A DNA stretch of 64,000 nt from Anaerolineaceae bacterium (GTDB taxonomy: Bacteria; Chloroflexota; Anaerolineae; Anaerolineales; Anaerolineaceae), in NCBI GenBank assembly GCA_016841445.1, contig JAENZD010000002.1, positions 558,001-622,000 of the forward strand, given 5' to 3'. The notes below the pieces were generated by a model. That model did no database searches, was not told the DNA's origin, and saw only the letters and a list, made by a program, of their open reading frames with translations. Shown here in pieces: positions 43,485 through 52,153 of the stretch; position 1 is the first letter of the stretch; each line of letters opens with the position of its first letter. The translations under genes and the position numbers were made by a program.

Positions 43485-44495
43485 ATGAATATAAAAGCGA
43501 TTGTTTTTTCCATTCTAATAATAGTGATGGTTTTTTTGGCTGCCTGTCAGCAAGACGCAGCGCCAGAGTCATACGAGATGACAACAGTGACCATCAATAA
43601 TTCAACACACATGAGTTATGCGCCGATCTACATCGCAGAGGCTGAAGGTTATTTTGAGGAATTTGGCATCCAGCTTGAAAAAGTCACTTTTAATCAGACG
43701 GTTGAAGGGATTCCGTTGCTGCTATCCGGCCAACTGGATGTCTATGCGGGTGCCAACAACCCGGGATTGATCAATATTTTCCGTGACGAACCAAGCGTCA
43801 AAGCGGTTGCGCAGAGAGGCGCGGTATTATCAGGTTCCTGTACGTATTTAGGGGTCCTGGTTCGCAAAGATTTATATGATAGCGGGATAGTCACCAGCCT
43901 GGAGGACCTGAAAGGGTTAAAGGTTATTGTTACTGAGACGGGAACGACAGGATATGCCTTCAGCCAGATGATTGGAGAAGTTGGCCTGACATTTGCAGAT
44001 GTTGAGACACATACGATGCCGCCCTCGGCTTATGTTGATGCCTTCAGGAATCAGACGGTTGATGCGATCGTTACACCGGAGTTGAATCTGACAAGACTTC
44101 TATTGGATGGCCATGCCGTTTTGCTGGGCAAGGCTGAGGACTCTGTAAGTCCATTTCTTACTTCTGTGTTAGCTTTCGGAAAAAGGCTCATTGTTGATGA
44201 TCGGGACCTCGGTGTAAGGTTTATGGCAGCATATGTCAAGGGTGTTGAGAAATACAACGAAGGCGCGACCGAGGAGAATCTCACGATCATTAACCAGGTA
44301 TCAGGTGATGAAATTGATATCCTGGAAACTGCTTGCTGGATTCCAATACCTGTAGATCCACAAATTGATTTTACAGGTGTTGAAGGATTCCAGCAGTGGC
44401 TATTTGATGAGGGACATATTGATGCCCTTATTACAGAAGAACAGTTTTGGGATCCAAGTTTTATCGAGGAAGCCCACAAATTACTTGGAGATTAA
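43485..44495 (+). CDS. NMT1/SsuA-like ABC substrate-binding lipoprotein, copy 6
   Basis: 336 residues. The lipobox is FLAAC with a very short linker. The fold begins MTTVTINNSTHMSYAPIYIA, then EGYFEEFGIQLEKVTF and LSGQLDVYAGANNPGL. The otherwise fixed VADRGK becomes VAQRGA, a change at a motif shared by all other copies. SCTYLGVLVRKDLYDSG and TACWIPI keep both cysteines. It ends EEQFWDPSFIEEAH. The likely start is ATG 43485; the in-frame GTG at 43476 gives three more residues. It is followed 186 nt later by the first A-PCP-TE gene. Confidence 0.83.
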   Translation: MNIKAIVFSILIIVMVFLAACQQDAAPESYEMTTVTINNSTHMSYAPIYIAEAEGYFEEFGIQLEKVTFNQTVEGIPLLLSGQLDVYAGANNPGLINIFRDEPSVKAVAQRGAVLSGSCTYLGVLVRKDLYDSGIVTSLEDLKGLKVIVTETGTTGYAFSQMIGEVGLTFADVETHTMPPSAYVDAFRNQTVDAIVTPELNLTRLLLDGHAVLLGKAEDSVSPFLTSVLAFGKRLIVDDRDLGVRFMAAYVKGVEKYNEGATEENLTIINQVSGDEIDILETACWIPIPVDPQIDFTGVEGFQQWLFDEGHIDALITEEQFWDPSFIEEAHKLLGD

Positions 44496-44681
44496 GGTCT
44501 CTGTTTTGGCTGTTTGAGATTAAACCAGGCTGCTCGAATGCAAGGATGTCAGGAAGGCAGGATTTTGTTCCAATTCACGCGAATTAAATTTCTTTCTGTT
44601 AAGCGCGCTAGATATTTATATGAGACATGAAAATAAGATCATCGGCTATTGCTGGAATTGAGATAATTTAAAAGAGGTAGG

Positions 44682-47339
44682 ATGCAGGTTTATCAATCCA
44701 ATAAAATTACCAAAGAAAATTTGCTTGAGCGTTTTTGGCTCTATCTAAAATGTGCGGCAGATCATTTTGGGAATAAGCATTATGTCGAAACAAAGCACGG
44801 CTCGCTAACTTTTAATCAGAATTACCACAACGGAAAAGTCATTTCGAAAGTGATTCCCAATCATGTTGATGCACAGCGCTTTGGTATCGGGCTGTACCTG
44901 AAAGACCCACTAAAAATAATCCCTGCGATGTTGGGGTCTTTAATGGCTGGGCACTATTTTATTCCCCTTGATACTTCGTACCCACCGTCGACATTAAACC
45001 AAATTTCAGAAATTGGCGATATTCGGTTTATTATCTCAGATCGGCAGAATATTCGTGAAGCGGGAGACATATTCTCGAACATCAAAGAAATCCTCAATAT
45101 CGATGAATTGGATTTTGGTAAAGCGGTGGATGATTTTGATATTCTCTATTCACCGGATGACATCATGCAAATTCTATTTACCTCAGGTTCCACAGGAGAG
45201 CCAAAGGGGGCTGTTGAAGATTTCAGGTACCTGATCCGTACGATAAGTACTAAATTGGCAACCAACACCTATACAGAAGATGACAAGGTCCTGCAGCTTT
45301 CCACTTTTTCATACTCGGCCCCCCATCTGACCACGTTTTATGCAATGTTCTCAGGATCAACGCTTTATTACCATGACCTGTTGGAGGATGGATTTTTATC
45401 TCTCCCAGAGGTGATCGATAAAGAGGAAATAAACGTTTACACTTCAACGGTCACAGTATTCCGCAACTTCTTGCGTACGCTTGATAAGGGGCGTACATTT
45501 CCGGGCGTGCGTTGGTTTCATTTTGGGGGAGAAAAGAAGTTATTAGCTGATATCAGGGCGGGGCGAGAGCACTTTCCAAATGCAACAATCCTTGATCTTG
45601 GTTTTGCCTCGACTGAAACTTGGTCCGTTTCAAAAGCAGTTTTCCCTGTGGATCATCCTTTTGAAGAAGATGCCATTCCATCTGGTTTTCCCTATGATGA
45701 TATTAAGTTGATGATTTGGGATGAAGATGGGAATGAAGTGCCAGATGGTGAAGAAGGCGAAATTGTTGTTTATGGCGAGGCTTTCGCCCGCGGTTATCTC
45801 AATAATCCGGAATTAACACGTAAGCAATTCATATCGGATCCACTAAATCCTTTGGGACAGTATTTTAAAACCGGAGACCAGGGGAAGATCTTACCAGACG
45901 GCCAACTCCTGCATTTGGGTCGAATCGATAATATGGTGAAGATAAAAGGGGTTCGGATTGAGTTGAGCACGCTTGAGAATCACATTCTACAGTATCCTGG
46001 TGTGGTTCAGGTCGCATCACGTGCCGTTGAAGATCAACGGGGAGATAAGAAGTTGGCTTCATATTTTATTGCTGAAGAAGGTATCCGGATCCCGGTTTCC
46101 GACCTCAGGCATTACCTGGCTGAGAGATTACCCAAACATCAGCTCCCGCATTACCTGGTGGAAATGAATGAATTTCCACTGACAGCCAGTGGAAAAGTTG
46201 CCCTGGCAAAACTGCCTGTTCCCAGAACAACCCGGCCGGATTTGCCCAACGCCTGTGTAGCACCATCGGACGAACTTGAAGAATCATTGCATCAGATTTG
46301 GGAAGAACAGCTCGGTGTAAAGGGTGTAGGTGTAACGGATGATTTCTTCGATGTAGGTGGTGATTCATTGCTTGGGGTTTTACTTGTTTCAGCGATTGAG
46401 GAGACCCTGGGGTACAAGTTCCCGGTCTCGGTTTTAATAGAAGCCCCGACGATCAGGGGTCAGGCAGCATTAATTCGATCTGGTGAAGAAGAGAACGCTA
46501 ATAAGATAATCTATCGGATTCGCCCTGACGGGAAAAATGCCCCAATATTTTTCATCCCTGGAAGAGGTGTTTACCCGACACGAATAAAATACCTTGCAAA
46601 CAAAATTGACCCTGAAACACCGGTTTATGCACTGCAGGATATTGCAAGCCGGTCGAAAGCGTATCATTCTATTGAGGATAAGGCGCGTATTTTCTTAAGT
46701 GAAATTAGAAAGTCGTCCCCACGTCATCCCATCATTTTGATCGGCGAATCAATGGGCGGGAAGATCGCTTATGAAATGGCACAGCAGATGGTTGCAAAAG
46801 ATGAACCGGAACCCATATTGATCATGCTGGATACTTATAACTTCGAGCGTTCAGCGAAAGGCAATTGGAGACATCGAAATAGAGTGAAATACTATTGGGG
46901 ATTATTACAAAAACACATATCACATCTCATTAAATCTGATTGGCATGGTAAAGTTGATTACCTGAAATATTACATTGAATTCATCAAACGCGGGGGGCGC
47001 AAAGGTGTGAGGCAAGGCCAAAATCCACAAGGGGATAACAATAACACTTATCTTGATGATGTTGAAATGCAAGAACAATCTACAGCAAAAGCTGTCAGGG
47101 ATTATGAGGTGAAACCCTATCCCGGGCAACTAATCATGATAAAAGCTTTAAGAGGCATCCATCAAGAAGACGAAACAAACGGATGGAATGATGTGTCGCT
47201 TGGGAAACTGATCGTTCACAAACTGGATTGCTATCACGGTGCAATCTTGTTTGAGCCAGCTGTGGATCACCTCAGTAAGATCATAAATCAATATATACGG
47301 GAATCAAAACCGCTAGTACCTTGCAGGCATAATGAATGA
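44682..47339 (+). CDS. stand-alone A-PCP-TE (NRPS-like) synthetase
   Basis: 885-residue three-domain enzyme with no condensation domain. The adenylation domain (about 1-515) has LFTSGSTGEPKG (165-176), YFKTGD (394-399), GRIDNMVKIKGVRIE (413-427) and the A10 lysine 505. The carrier domain has DDFFDVGGDSLLG with the pantetheinylated Ser562. The thioesterase (about 608-875) has GESMGG (Ser690), Asp717 (MLDTYN) and His852 (CYHG) as a likely triad. The position where amino-acid-activating A domains carry Asp235 reads FSYSAP without Asp, suggesting a non-amino carboxylic acid. A-PCP-TE proteins are known to condense or release activated acids. It sits inside an array of binding proteins for an importer. 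Confidence 0.85.
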   Translation: MQVYQSNKITKENLLERFWLYLKCAADHFGNKHYVETKHGSLTFNQNYHNGKVISKVIPNHVDAQRFGIGLYLKDPLKIIPAMLGSLMAGHYFIPLDTSYPPSTLNQISEIGDIRFIISDRQNIREAGDIFSNIKEILNIDELDFGKAVDDFDILYSPDDIMQILFTSGSTGEPKGAVEDFRYLIRTISTKLATNTYTEDDKVLQLSTFSYSAPHLTTFYAMFSGSTLYYHDLLEDGFLSLPEVIDKEEINVYTSTVTVFRNFLRTLDKGRTFPGVRWFHFGGEKKLLADIRAGREHFPNATILDLGFASTETWSVSKAVFPVDHPFEEDAIPSGFPYDDIKLMIWDEDGNEVPDGEEGEIVVYGEAFARGYLNNPELTRKQFISDPLNPLGQYFKTGDQGKILPDGQLLHLGRIDNMVKIKGVRIELSTLENHILQYPGVVQVASRAVEDQRGDKKLASYFIAEEGIRIPVSDLRHYLAERLPKHQLPHYLVEMNEFPLTASGKVALAKLPVPRTTRPDLPNACVAPSDELEESLHQIWEEQLGVKGVGVTDDFFDVGGDSLLGVLLVSAIEETLGYKFPVSVLIEAPTIRGQAALIRSGEEENANKIIYRIRPDGKNAPIFFIPGRGVYPTRIKYLANKIDPETPVYALQDIASRSKAYHSIEDKARIFLSEIRKSSPRHPIILIGESMGGKIAYEMAQQMVAKDEPEPILIMLDTYNFERSAKGNWRHRNRVKYYWGLLQKHISHLIKSDWHGKVDYLKYYIEFIKRGGRKGVRQGQNPQGDNNNTYLDDVEMQEQSTAKAVRDYEVKPYPGQLIMIKALRGIHQEDETNGWNDVSLGKLIVHKLDCYHGAILFEPAVDHLSKIINQYIRESKPLVPCRHNE

Positions 47340-47428
47340 TCAGATGATTCAATAAAAAAAACCAGGAGATTGAGGATTATTAAATTTTTTCGTTAATGAA
47401 CCCAACTAGCAGTGAAAGGTACGATCCA

Positions 47429-48526
47429 ATGAAATTTAGGAAATTCAACTTAATTTTTATTCTTATGCTCTTGTTCCCTATTCTGGCAGGCTGCTCGCAA
47501 GGTGCAGATGAACCACAAACGCAAGTATCTCAAGAGATTCTGGCAGAAGAACAGAAGCACACGCCTTTTGAGCCTGCAACAGAAGAGCAGTTACAAAAGG
47601 CTTATGAGACTGTGACAGTAACAATTAACGACTCAGTCAATATTAATTACGGGCCAATTATCCTGGCTGAAAAATTGGGATATTTTGCTGAATATGGTAT
47701 TGAGCTTGAAAAAGTTCAGTTTTCACATGTGGCAGATGGCATTCCTTTGCTGGGCAGCGGTCATCTCGATGTATATGCTGGCTCAATCACTGCTGGCTTT
47801 CTGAATATCTTAGGACAAGATCCAAATATCAAGGTTGTTGCTGATCGCGGTCTGATTACACCGGATCGGTGCACTTTCCTTGCGCTGTTGATGAGGAAGG
47901 ATCTTGTGGAAAGTGGCAAGGTAGACGGCCCTGAGGATTTGGCTGGACTTGAGATCAATGCTGTTAAATCCAGTCCTACCGGTTATTTGTTGAGTGAATT
48001 CATCAAAGGAAGTGGCGTGACTATTGATGATATTTCATTCAATAATTTACCTGCGACTACGTATATTGACGCTTTTGCCAACAAAACCCTGGATGGGATC
48101 ATTACGCCCGAGATTAAAATTTCACGAACTTTGAGTGCCGGCGATGCTGTAATATTTGCCGCTATGGAGGATGTTGTTGGTAATTACCAATCCTCAGCGC
48201 TTGCTTTTGGAAAGAACTTAATTACAGATACTCCGGATATCGGCGTTCGATTTATGGCAGCGTATTTAAAGGGTTTGGAAGAGTACAACAAAGGCAAAAC
48301 GGAAGAGAACCTTCGCCTGCTTAATGAATACCTAAATGAGGATCCGGAACTTCTTAAACAAGCCTGCTGGGTGTACATTAATCCTGAAGGTACGATTGAT
48401 TTTCAGAATGTTGTACCCTTCATGACCTGGGCTGTTGAAAATGGTCACCTTGATAACCTTATCACTGAAGAGCAGTTCTGGGATTCAAGTTTTATTGAAA
48501 GAGCAAATGAATTATTAGGTGATTGA
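47429..48526 (+). CDS. NMT1/SsuA-like ABC substrate-binding lipoprotein, copy 7
   Basis: 365 residues with the longest linker of the seven. The lipobox is ILAGC, then a Gln/Glu-rich stretch to about residue 62. The fold starts ETVTVTINDSVNINYGPIIL with LGYFAEYGIELEKVQF. VADRGLITPDRCTFLALLMR and QACWVYI keep the cysteine pair; LDGIITPEIK replaces VDAIVTPE. It ends EEQFWDSSF. The start is ATG 47429 with AAAGG nine nt upstream; an in-frame ATG at 47396 is unsupported. It lies between the two A-PCP-TE genes and nearest to the ATPase and permease, so it may be the transporter's original partner. Confidence 0.83.
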   Translation: MKFRKFNLIFILMLLFPILAGCSQGADEPQTQVSQEILAEEQKHTPFEPATEEQLQKAYETVTVTINDSVNINYGPIILAEKLGYFAEYGIELEKVQFSHVADGIPLLGSGHLDVYAGSITAGFLNILGQDPNIKVVADRGLITPDRCTFLALLMRKDLVESGKVDGPEDLAGLEINAVKSSPTGYLLSEFIKGSGVTIDDISFNNLPATTYIDAFANKTLDGIITPEIKISRTLSAGDAVIFAAMEDVVGNYQSSALAFGKNLITDTPDIGVRFMAAYLKGLEEYNKGKTEENLRLLNEYLNEDPELLKQACWVYINPEGTIDFQNVVPFMTWAVENGHLDNLITEEQFWDSSFIERANELLGD

Positions 48527-48575
48527 TCATTACCCAAATGAAAATTTACCCAATTCCTTCAGACGCTTGATACGG

Positions 48576-48617
48576 AAATGGGAGACCCTCAGGTAAGTGA
48601 GAAGAGCTCCCATTTTT
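48576..48617 (+). terminator. rho-independent terminator after binding-protein copy 7
   Basis: AAATGGGAG (48576-48584) pairs with CTCCCATTT (48607-48615), followed by a T-run (T13-T17 of that block). The loop is 22 nt. It lies about 50 nt after the copy 7 stop and before the fusion gene at 48701, which must have its own promoter; TATAAT at 48656-48661 may be its -10 box, though no -35 box at normal spacing is evident. Confidence 0.65.
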
Positions 48618-48700
48618 ATTAAGAATTATTCACATTTCTCTTTCAAAAAAGCATTTATAATGGTATTCTAATGTTCTGCAATTTACTAAGATGAGGATTT

Positions 48701-51700
48701 ATGCAAGGTAACCAACTAATTTATTCAAGTAAGCAGGATTTGTTAGAAAATTTCTGGACTCATATCAGGCAGGTTGTTGAGCAAAATAGTACGAAACCTT
48801 ATATCATGACCAATAGGGGAACGCTGACCTACAGCCAGCATAATCATCATGCTAATGTGATTGCTGATAAGATATCCCCACATTTTACTCAAGAACGATT
48901 TGGTGTTGGCCTTTTCATGAAGGATCCGTTGTGGATCATCCCTGCGATGTTCGGCGTCATGAAAACCGGGTTGTATTTTATCCCACTTGACGTGACTTTT
49001 CCTAAAAAAACTCTGCATCAGATGTTTGAGATTAGCAATATTAAATATGTGCTAACTGATAATGCGAATGTTCACGAGGCAGAGAAGATCCTGAAACCAG
49101 GTATGACCCTCGTCAACCTGGAAGAGCTTGATTACTCACGTGAAATACCTGAGCCTGATGTTCCGTTTTCACCGGATGATATCGTGCAGATCCTGTTCAC
49201 ATCGGGTTCTACCGGGATGCCAAAAGGTGCGGTTGAGGATTACCGGTATCTGGTCCGCTCGATTGTTGTGAAATTAGACCGGGGTGTTTACGAAAAGGGT
49301 GATAAATCACTCCAAATTTCCACATTCACATATTCAGCGCCTCATTCGCATACTTTTGCCATGTTGCTCGTCGGCGGGACACTCTATTACCACAGTGTTA
49401 AAGATGAAGGATTACTGGCTGTCCCGGATATCATTCGCCAGGAACAAATTACAACAACGTCTGCTACACCGACCGTGTTTCGGTCATTTGTCAGCATGTT
49501 AAGCCCCTCGGATACTTTTCCTTCGATCAAGAAAATGAGTTTGGGCGGTGAAAAAAAACTCCTGGAGGATATCAAAGCAATTCGCAGGCTGTTTCCCAAT
49601 GTAGAAACCATTGGCCTTGGCTTTGCGTCCACGGAGACCCAGATGGTCTCGACCCATGAGTTCCCCATTGACCACCCATTTGAAGATAATGCGATTCCTT
49701 CTGGCAAGCCTTATAAGGATATTCAATTATTGATTTGGGATGAGGAAGGCAATCCGCTACCCGATGGAGAAGAGGGTGAGATCGTTGTTTATGGCGATGC
49801 GCTTGTGCGTGGTTATATTAATAACCCCGAATTGACAAATGCACAATTCATCCCTGACCCGGATAATCCTTTGGGGCAGTATTTTAAAACAGGAGACCTG
49901 GGGAAGGTCTTACCGGATGGCCAGTTGCTGCATCTGGGACGGATTGACAGCATGGTCAAAATTAAAGGCGTGCGGATTGAATTGGAAACAGTGGAAAATT
50001 ATATCCTTGGTTATCCGGGTATTATCCAGGTCGCCTCCCGTGCGATCGATGACCATAATGGCGGAAAAAAACTTGTTTCATACTTTGTCGCCGCTGATGG
50101 ATTGGAAATACCTGTTTCTGATTTGCGCAAATTTCTTGCGGAGAGGCTGCCTCCGCAGCACCTACCTCATTTCTTGATCCAGCTTGAAAAAATTCCGATG
50201 ACACGCAATGGAAAAGTTTCTCTCACTCAACTGCCAATGCCCCTTATGGTTCGTCCTGATTTAGCTTATCCATTTGAGCCGCCTGCGGATGCATTGGAGC
50301 AGTCATTGGTCGGAATATGGGAAGAACAGTTGGGAATCGCTGGCATTGGGGTCAACGATGACTTTTTCGATGTGGGTGGCGATTCGCTTCTGGGCGTTGT
50401 TTTGGTAGTCGCGATCGAGGAGAAGCTGGGAACGGAACTGCCCGTTTCCGTATTGCTGCAAGCGCCAACCATTCGCCGCCAGGCGGATATGATCCGAAAT
50501 AAGCAAACCGACCAGGCGTTTTCCACTGTTATCCCCATTCGCACTGAAGGATCCCTGCCACCGTTGATCTTTATTCCCGGCAAAGGCGGCTACCCAACCC
50601 GTATCAGGCACCTCTCAAAAGCCCTTGATCCTGAAATTCCCGTGTATGCAATGCAGGATTTACTTGGAAGCTCAAGGGTTGCTAACGGTGAAAAACAAAT
50701 CAAATCAACAGCAAGTTTATATTTGAGTGAGATCAGAAACATTGCGCCTCGTGGTCCCTATGTCCTTGTGGGTGAATCTTTGGGCGGAAAAATTTGCTAT
50801 GAGATCGCTCAACAGCTGCTGGCACAAGGTGACCCGGACCCCCTTGTGTTCATGCTCGACACATATAACTTAGATCACTCAGTTATCGATGATTACAGGG
50901 AAGATCGTGATATTCCCTATTATAAAATGCTGGTGGGAAAGCATCTCAGTATTTGGTTGAAGTCAGATTGGGAAGGCAAGAAAGAATACCTGCGTTTTTA
51001 TCGCGATACGATCGGTGATAAGCTCCGTCGTTTTGTGAAGGGAAAGTTATTTGCTGAACGGCATTCTCATAAGGAATCAAAAGCGTCTTTGCTGCCAGAG
51101 AATGTCAGACAAATGGAGCGTCAATTAAAAGACGCGGTCACAAATTATGAGGTGAAACCTTATCCCGGAAGGATCATTTATATTAAAGCCCTGCGCGGGC
51201 CATATGCCTATGATAAAACGAATGGCTGGGATACGGTGGATATTGGGAAGCTTGTAGTTCACCAGCTTGATTGCTACCATGGGAGTATTCTGTTTGAGCC
51301 GGCTGTCACTGAACTGGCAGATATAATTCAAAAATACATTCGTGGTTCTTATAAAGAAAATTCAACGATAACTTTCGAAGATATCAGTAAGCGTTATGCA
51401 AAAGATACAAATAGAGAGGTATCTGCGCTCGACCACATCACTTTTTCCGTCAAAGAAAACGAGTTTGTTTCGATCGTGGGCCCAAGTGGATGTGGGAAAA
51501 CAACATTTCTTAAGATCGTGGCCAACCTGATCAAGTCAGATACCGGGATGATAAAATATGAAGGTTTTGATAACCCCAGTGCAGCATTGGTTTTTCAAGA
51601 CCAGGGCGTGCTGCCATGGATGACGGTGCTTGATAATGTGGGGTTGGGTTTGGAATTAAAGGGGATCCCTAAAAAGCAGCGTCAGGAACAGGCTTTGGAT

Positions 51701-52153
51701 TTCATGAAAGTTGTCCGGTTGGAGGGTTTTGAAAAATACTACCCGCATGAACTTTCCGGGGGTATGCGCCAGAGGGTTGCCCTTGCCCGAGCATTCTTAA
51801 CCAACCCGGATCTTCTCCTGATGGATGAGCCTTTTGGCGCTCTGGATGCCCAGACCAGGATCGTCCTACAGGAGGAATTGTTGGATATCTGGCGAGAACA
51901 TCCGAAGACAGTGTTATTTGTAACCCATGACATTGATGAGGCTATTCTACTCAGCGACCGGGTGCTCGTGATGAGCGACCGGCCGGGCAGGATCCAGGCT
52001 TCGATCGATATTCCCATCCCGCGCCCAAGGGACCTGACTCAAAAAGATGATCATAGATTTTTGGAGATAAGATGGAAAATTTGGAATCTACTCGAAAAGG
52101 AAGTGCGAGAAGACATAAAAATCGTTCAGGAGAAGTATCCGTTTCCAAAGTAA
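48701..52153 (+). CDS. A-PCP-TE synthetase fused to an SsuB/TauB-type ABC importer ATPase
   Basis: 1150-residue four-domain protein. Residues 1-880 are colinear with the A-PCP-TE protein at 44682: LFTSGSTGMPKG (165-176), GRIDSMVKIKGVRIE (413-427), Lys505, carrier Ser562 in DVGGDSLLG, and thioesterase Ser693 (GESLGG), Asp720 and His860. Residues about 887-1150 form a complete ABC ATPase of the nitrate/sulfonate/taurine class: Walker A GPSGCGKTT (927-935), QDQGVLPWM Q-loop, LSGGMRQR (1018-1025), LLLMDEP (1038-1044) and His1076. All catalytic residues of all four domains look intact. The A4 region FTYSAP again lacks the amino-group Asp. The end overlaps the permease gene by 82 nt. I know of no standard family with this domain order. 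Confidence 0.9.
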   Translation: MQGNQLIYSSKQDLLENFWTHIRQVVEQNSTKPYIMTNRGTLTYSQHNHHANVIADKISPHFTQERFGVGLFMKDPLWIIPAMFGVMKTGLYFIPLDVTFPKKTLHQMFEISNIKYVLTDNANVHEAEKILKPGMTLVNLEELDYSREIPEPDVPFSPDDIVQILFTSGSTGMPKGAVEDYRYLVRSIVVKLDRGVYEKGDKSLQISTFTYSAPHSHTFAMLLVGGTLYYHSVKDEGLLAVPDIIRQEQITTTSATPTVFRSFVSMLSPSDTFPSIKKMSLGGEKKLLEDIKAIRRLFPNVETIGLGFASTETQMVSTHEFPIDHPFEDNAIPSGKPYKDIQLLIWDEEGNPLPDGEEGEIVVYGDALVRGYINNPELTNAQFIPDPDNPLGQYFKTGDLGKVLPDGQLLHLGRIDSMVKIKGVRIELETVENYILGYPGIIQVASRAIDDHNGGKKLVSYFVAADGLEIPVSDLRKFLAERLPPQHLPHFLIQLEKIPMTRNGKVSLTQLPMPLMVRPDLAYPFEPPADALEQSLVGIWEEQLGIAGIGVNDDFFDVGGDSLLGVVLVVAIEEKLGTELPVSVLLQAPTIRRQADMIRNKQTDQAFSTVIPIRTEGSLPPLIFIPGKGGYPTRIRHLSKALDPEIPVYAMQDLLGSSRVANGEKQIKSTASLYLSEIRNIAPRGPYVLVGESLGGKICYEIAQQLLAQGDPDPLVFMLDTYNLDHSVIDDYREDRDIPYYKMLVGKHLSIWLKSDWEGKKEYLRFYRDTIGDKLRRFVKGKLFAERHSHKESKASLLPENVRQMERQLKDAVTNYEVKPYPGRIIYIKALRGPYAYDKTNGWDTVDIGKLVVHQLDCYHGSILFEPAVTELADIIQKYIRGSYKENSTITFEDISKRYAKDTNREVSALDHITFSVKENEFVSIVGPSGCGKTTFLKIVANLIKSDTGMIKYEGFDNPSAALVFQDQGVLPWMTVLDNVGLGLELKGIPKKQRQEQALDFMKVVRLEGFEKYYPHELSGGMRQRVALARAFLTNPDLLLMDEPFGALDAQTRIVLQEELLDIWREHPKTVLFVTHDIDEAILLSDRVLVMSDRPGRIQASIDIPIPRPRDLTQKDDHRFLEIRWKIWNLLEKEVREDIKIVQEKYPFPK

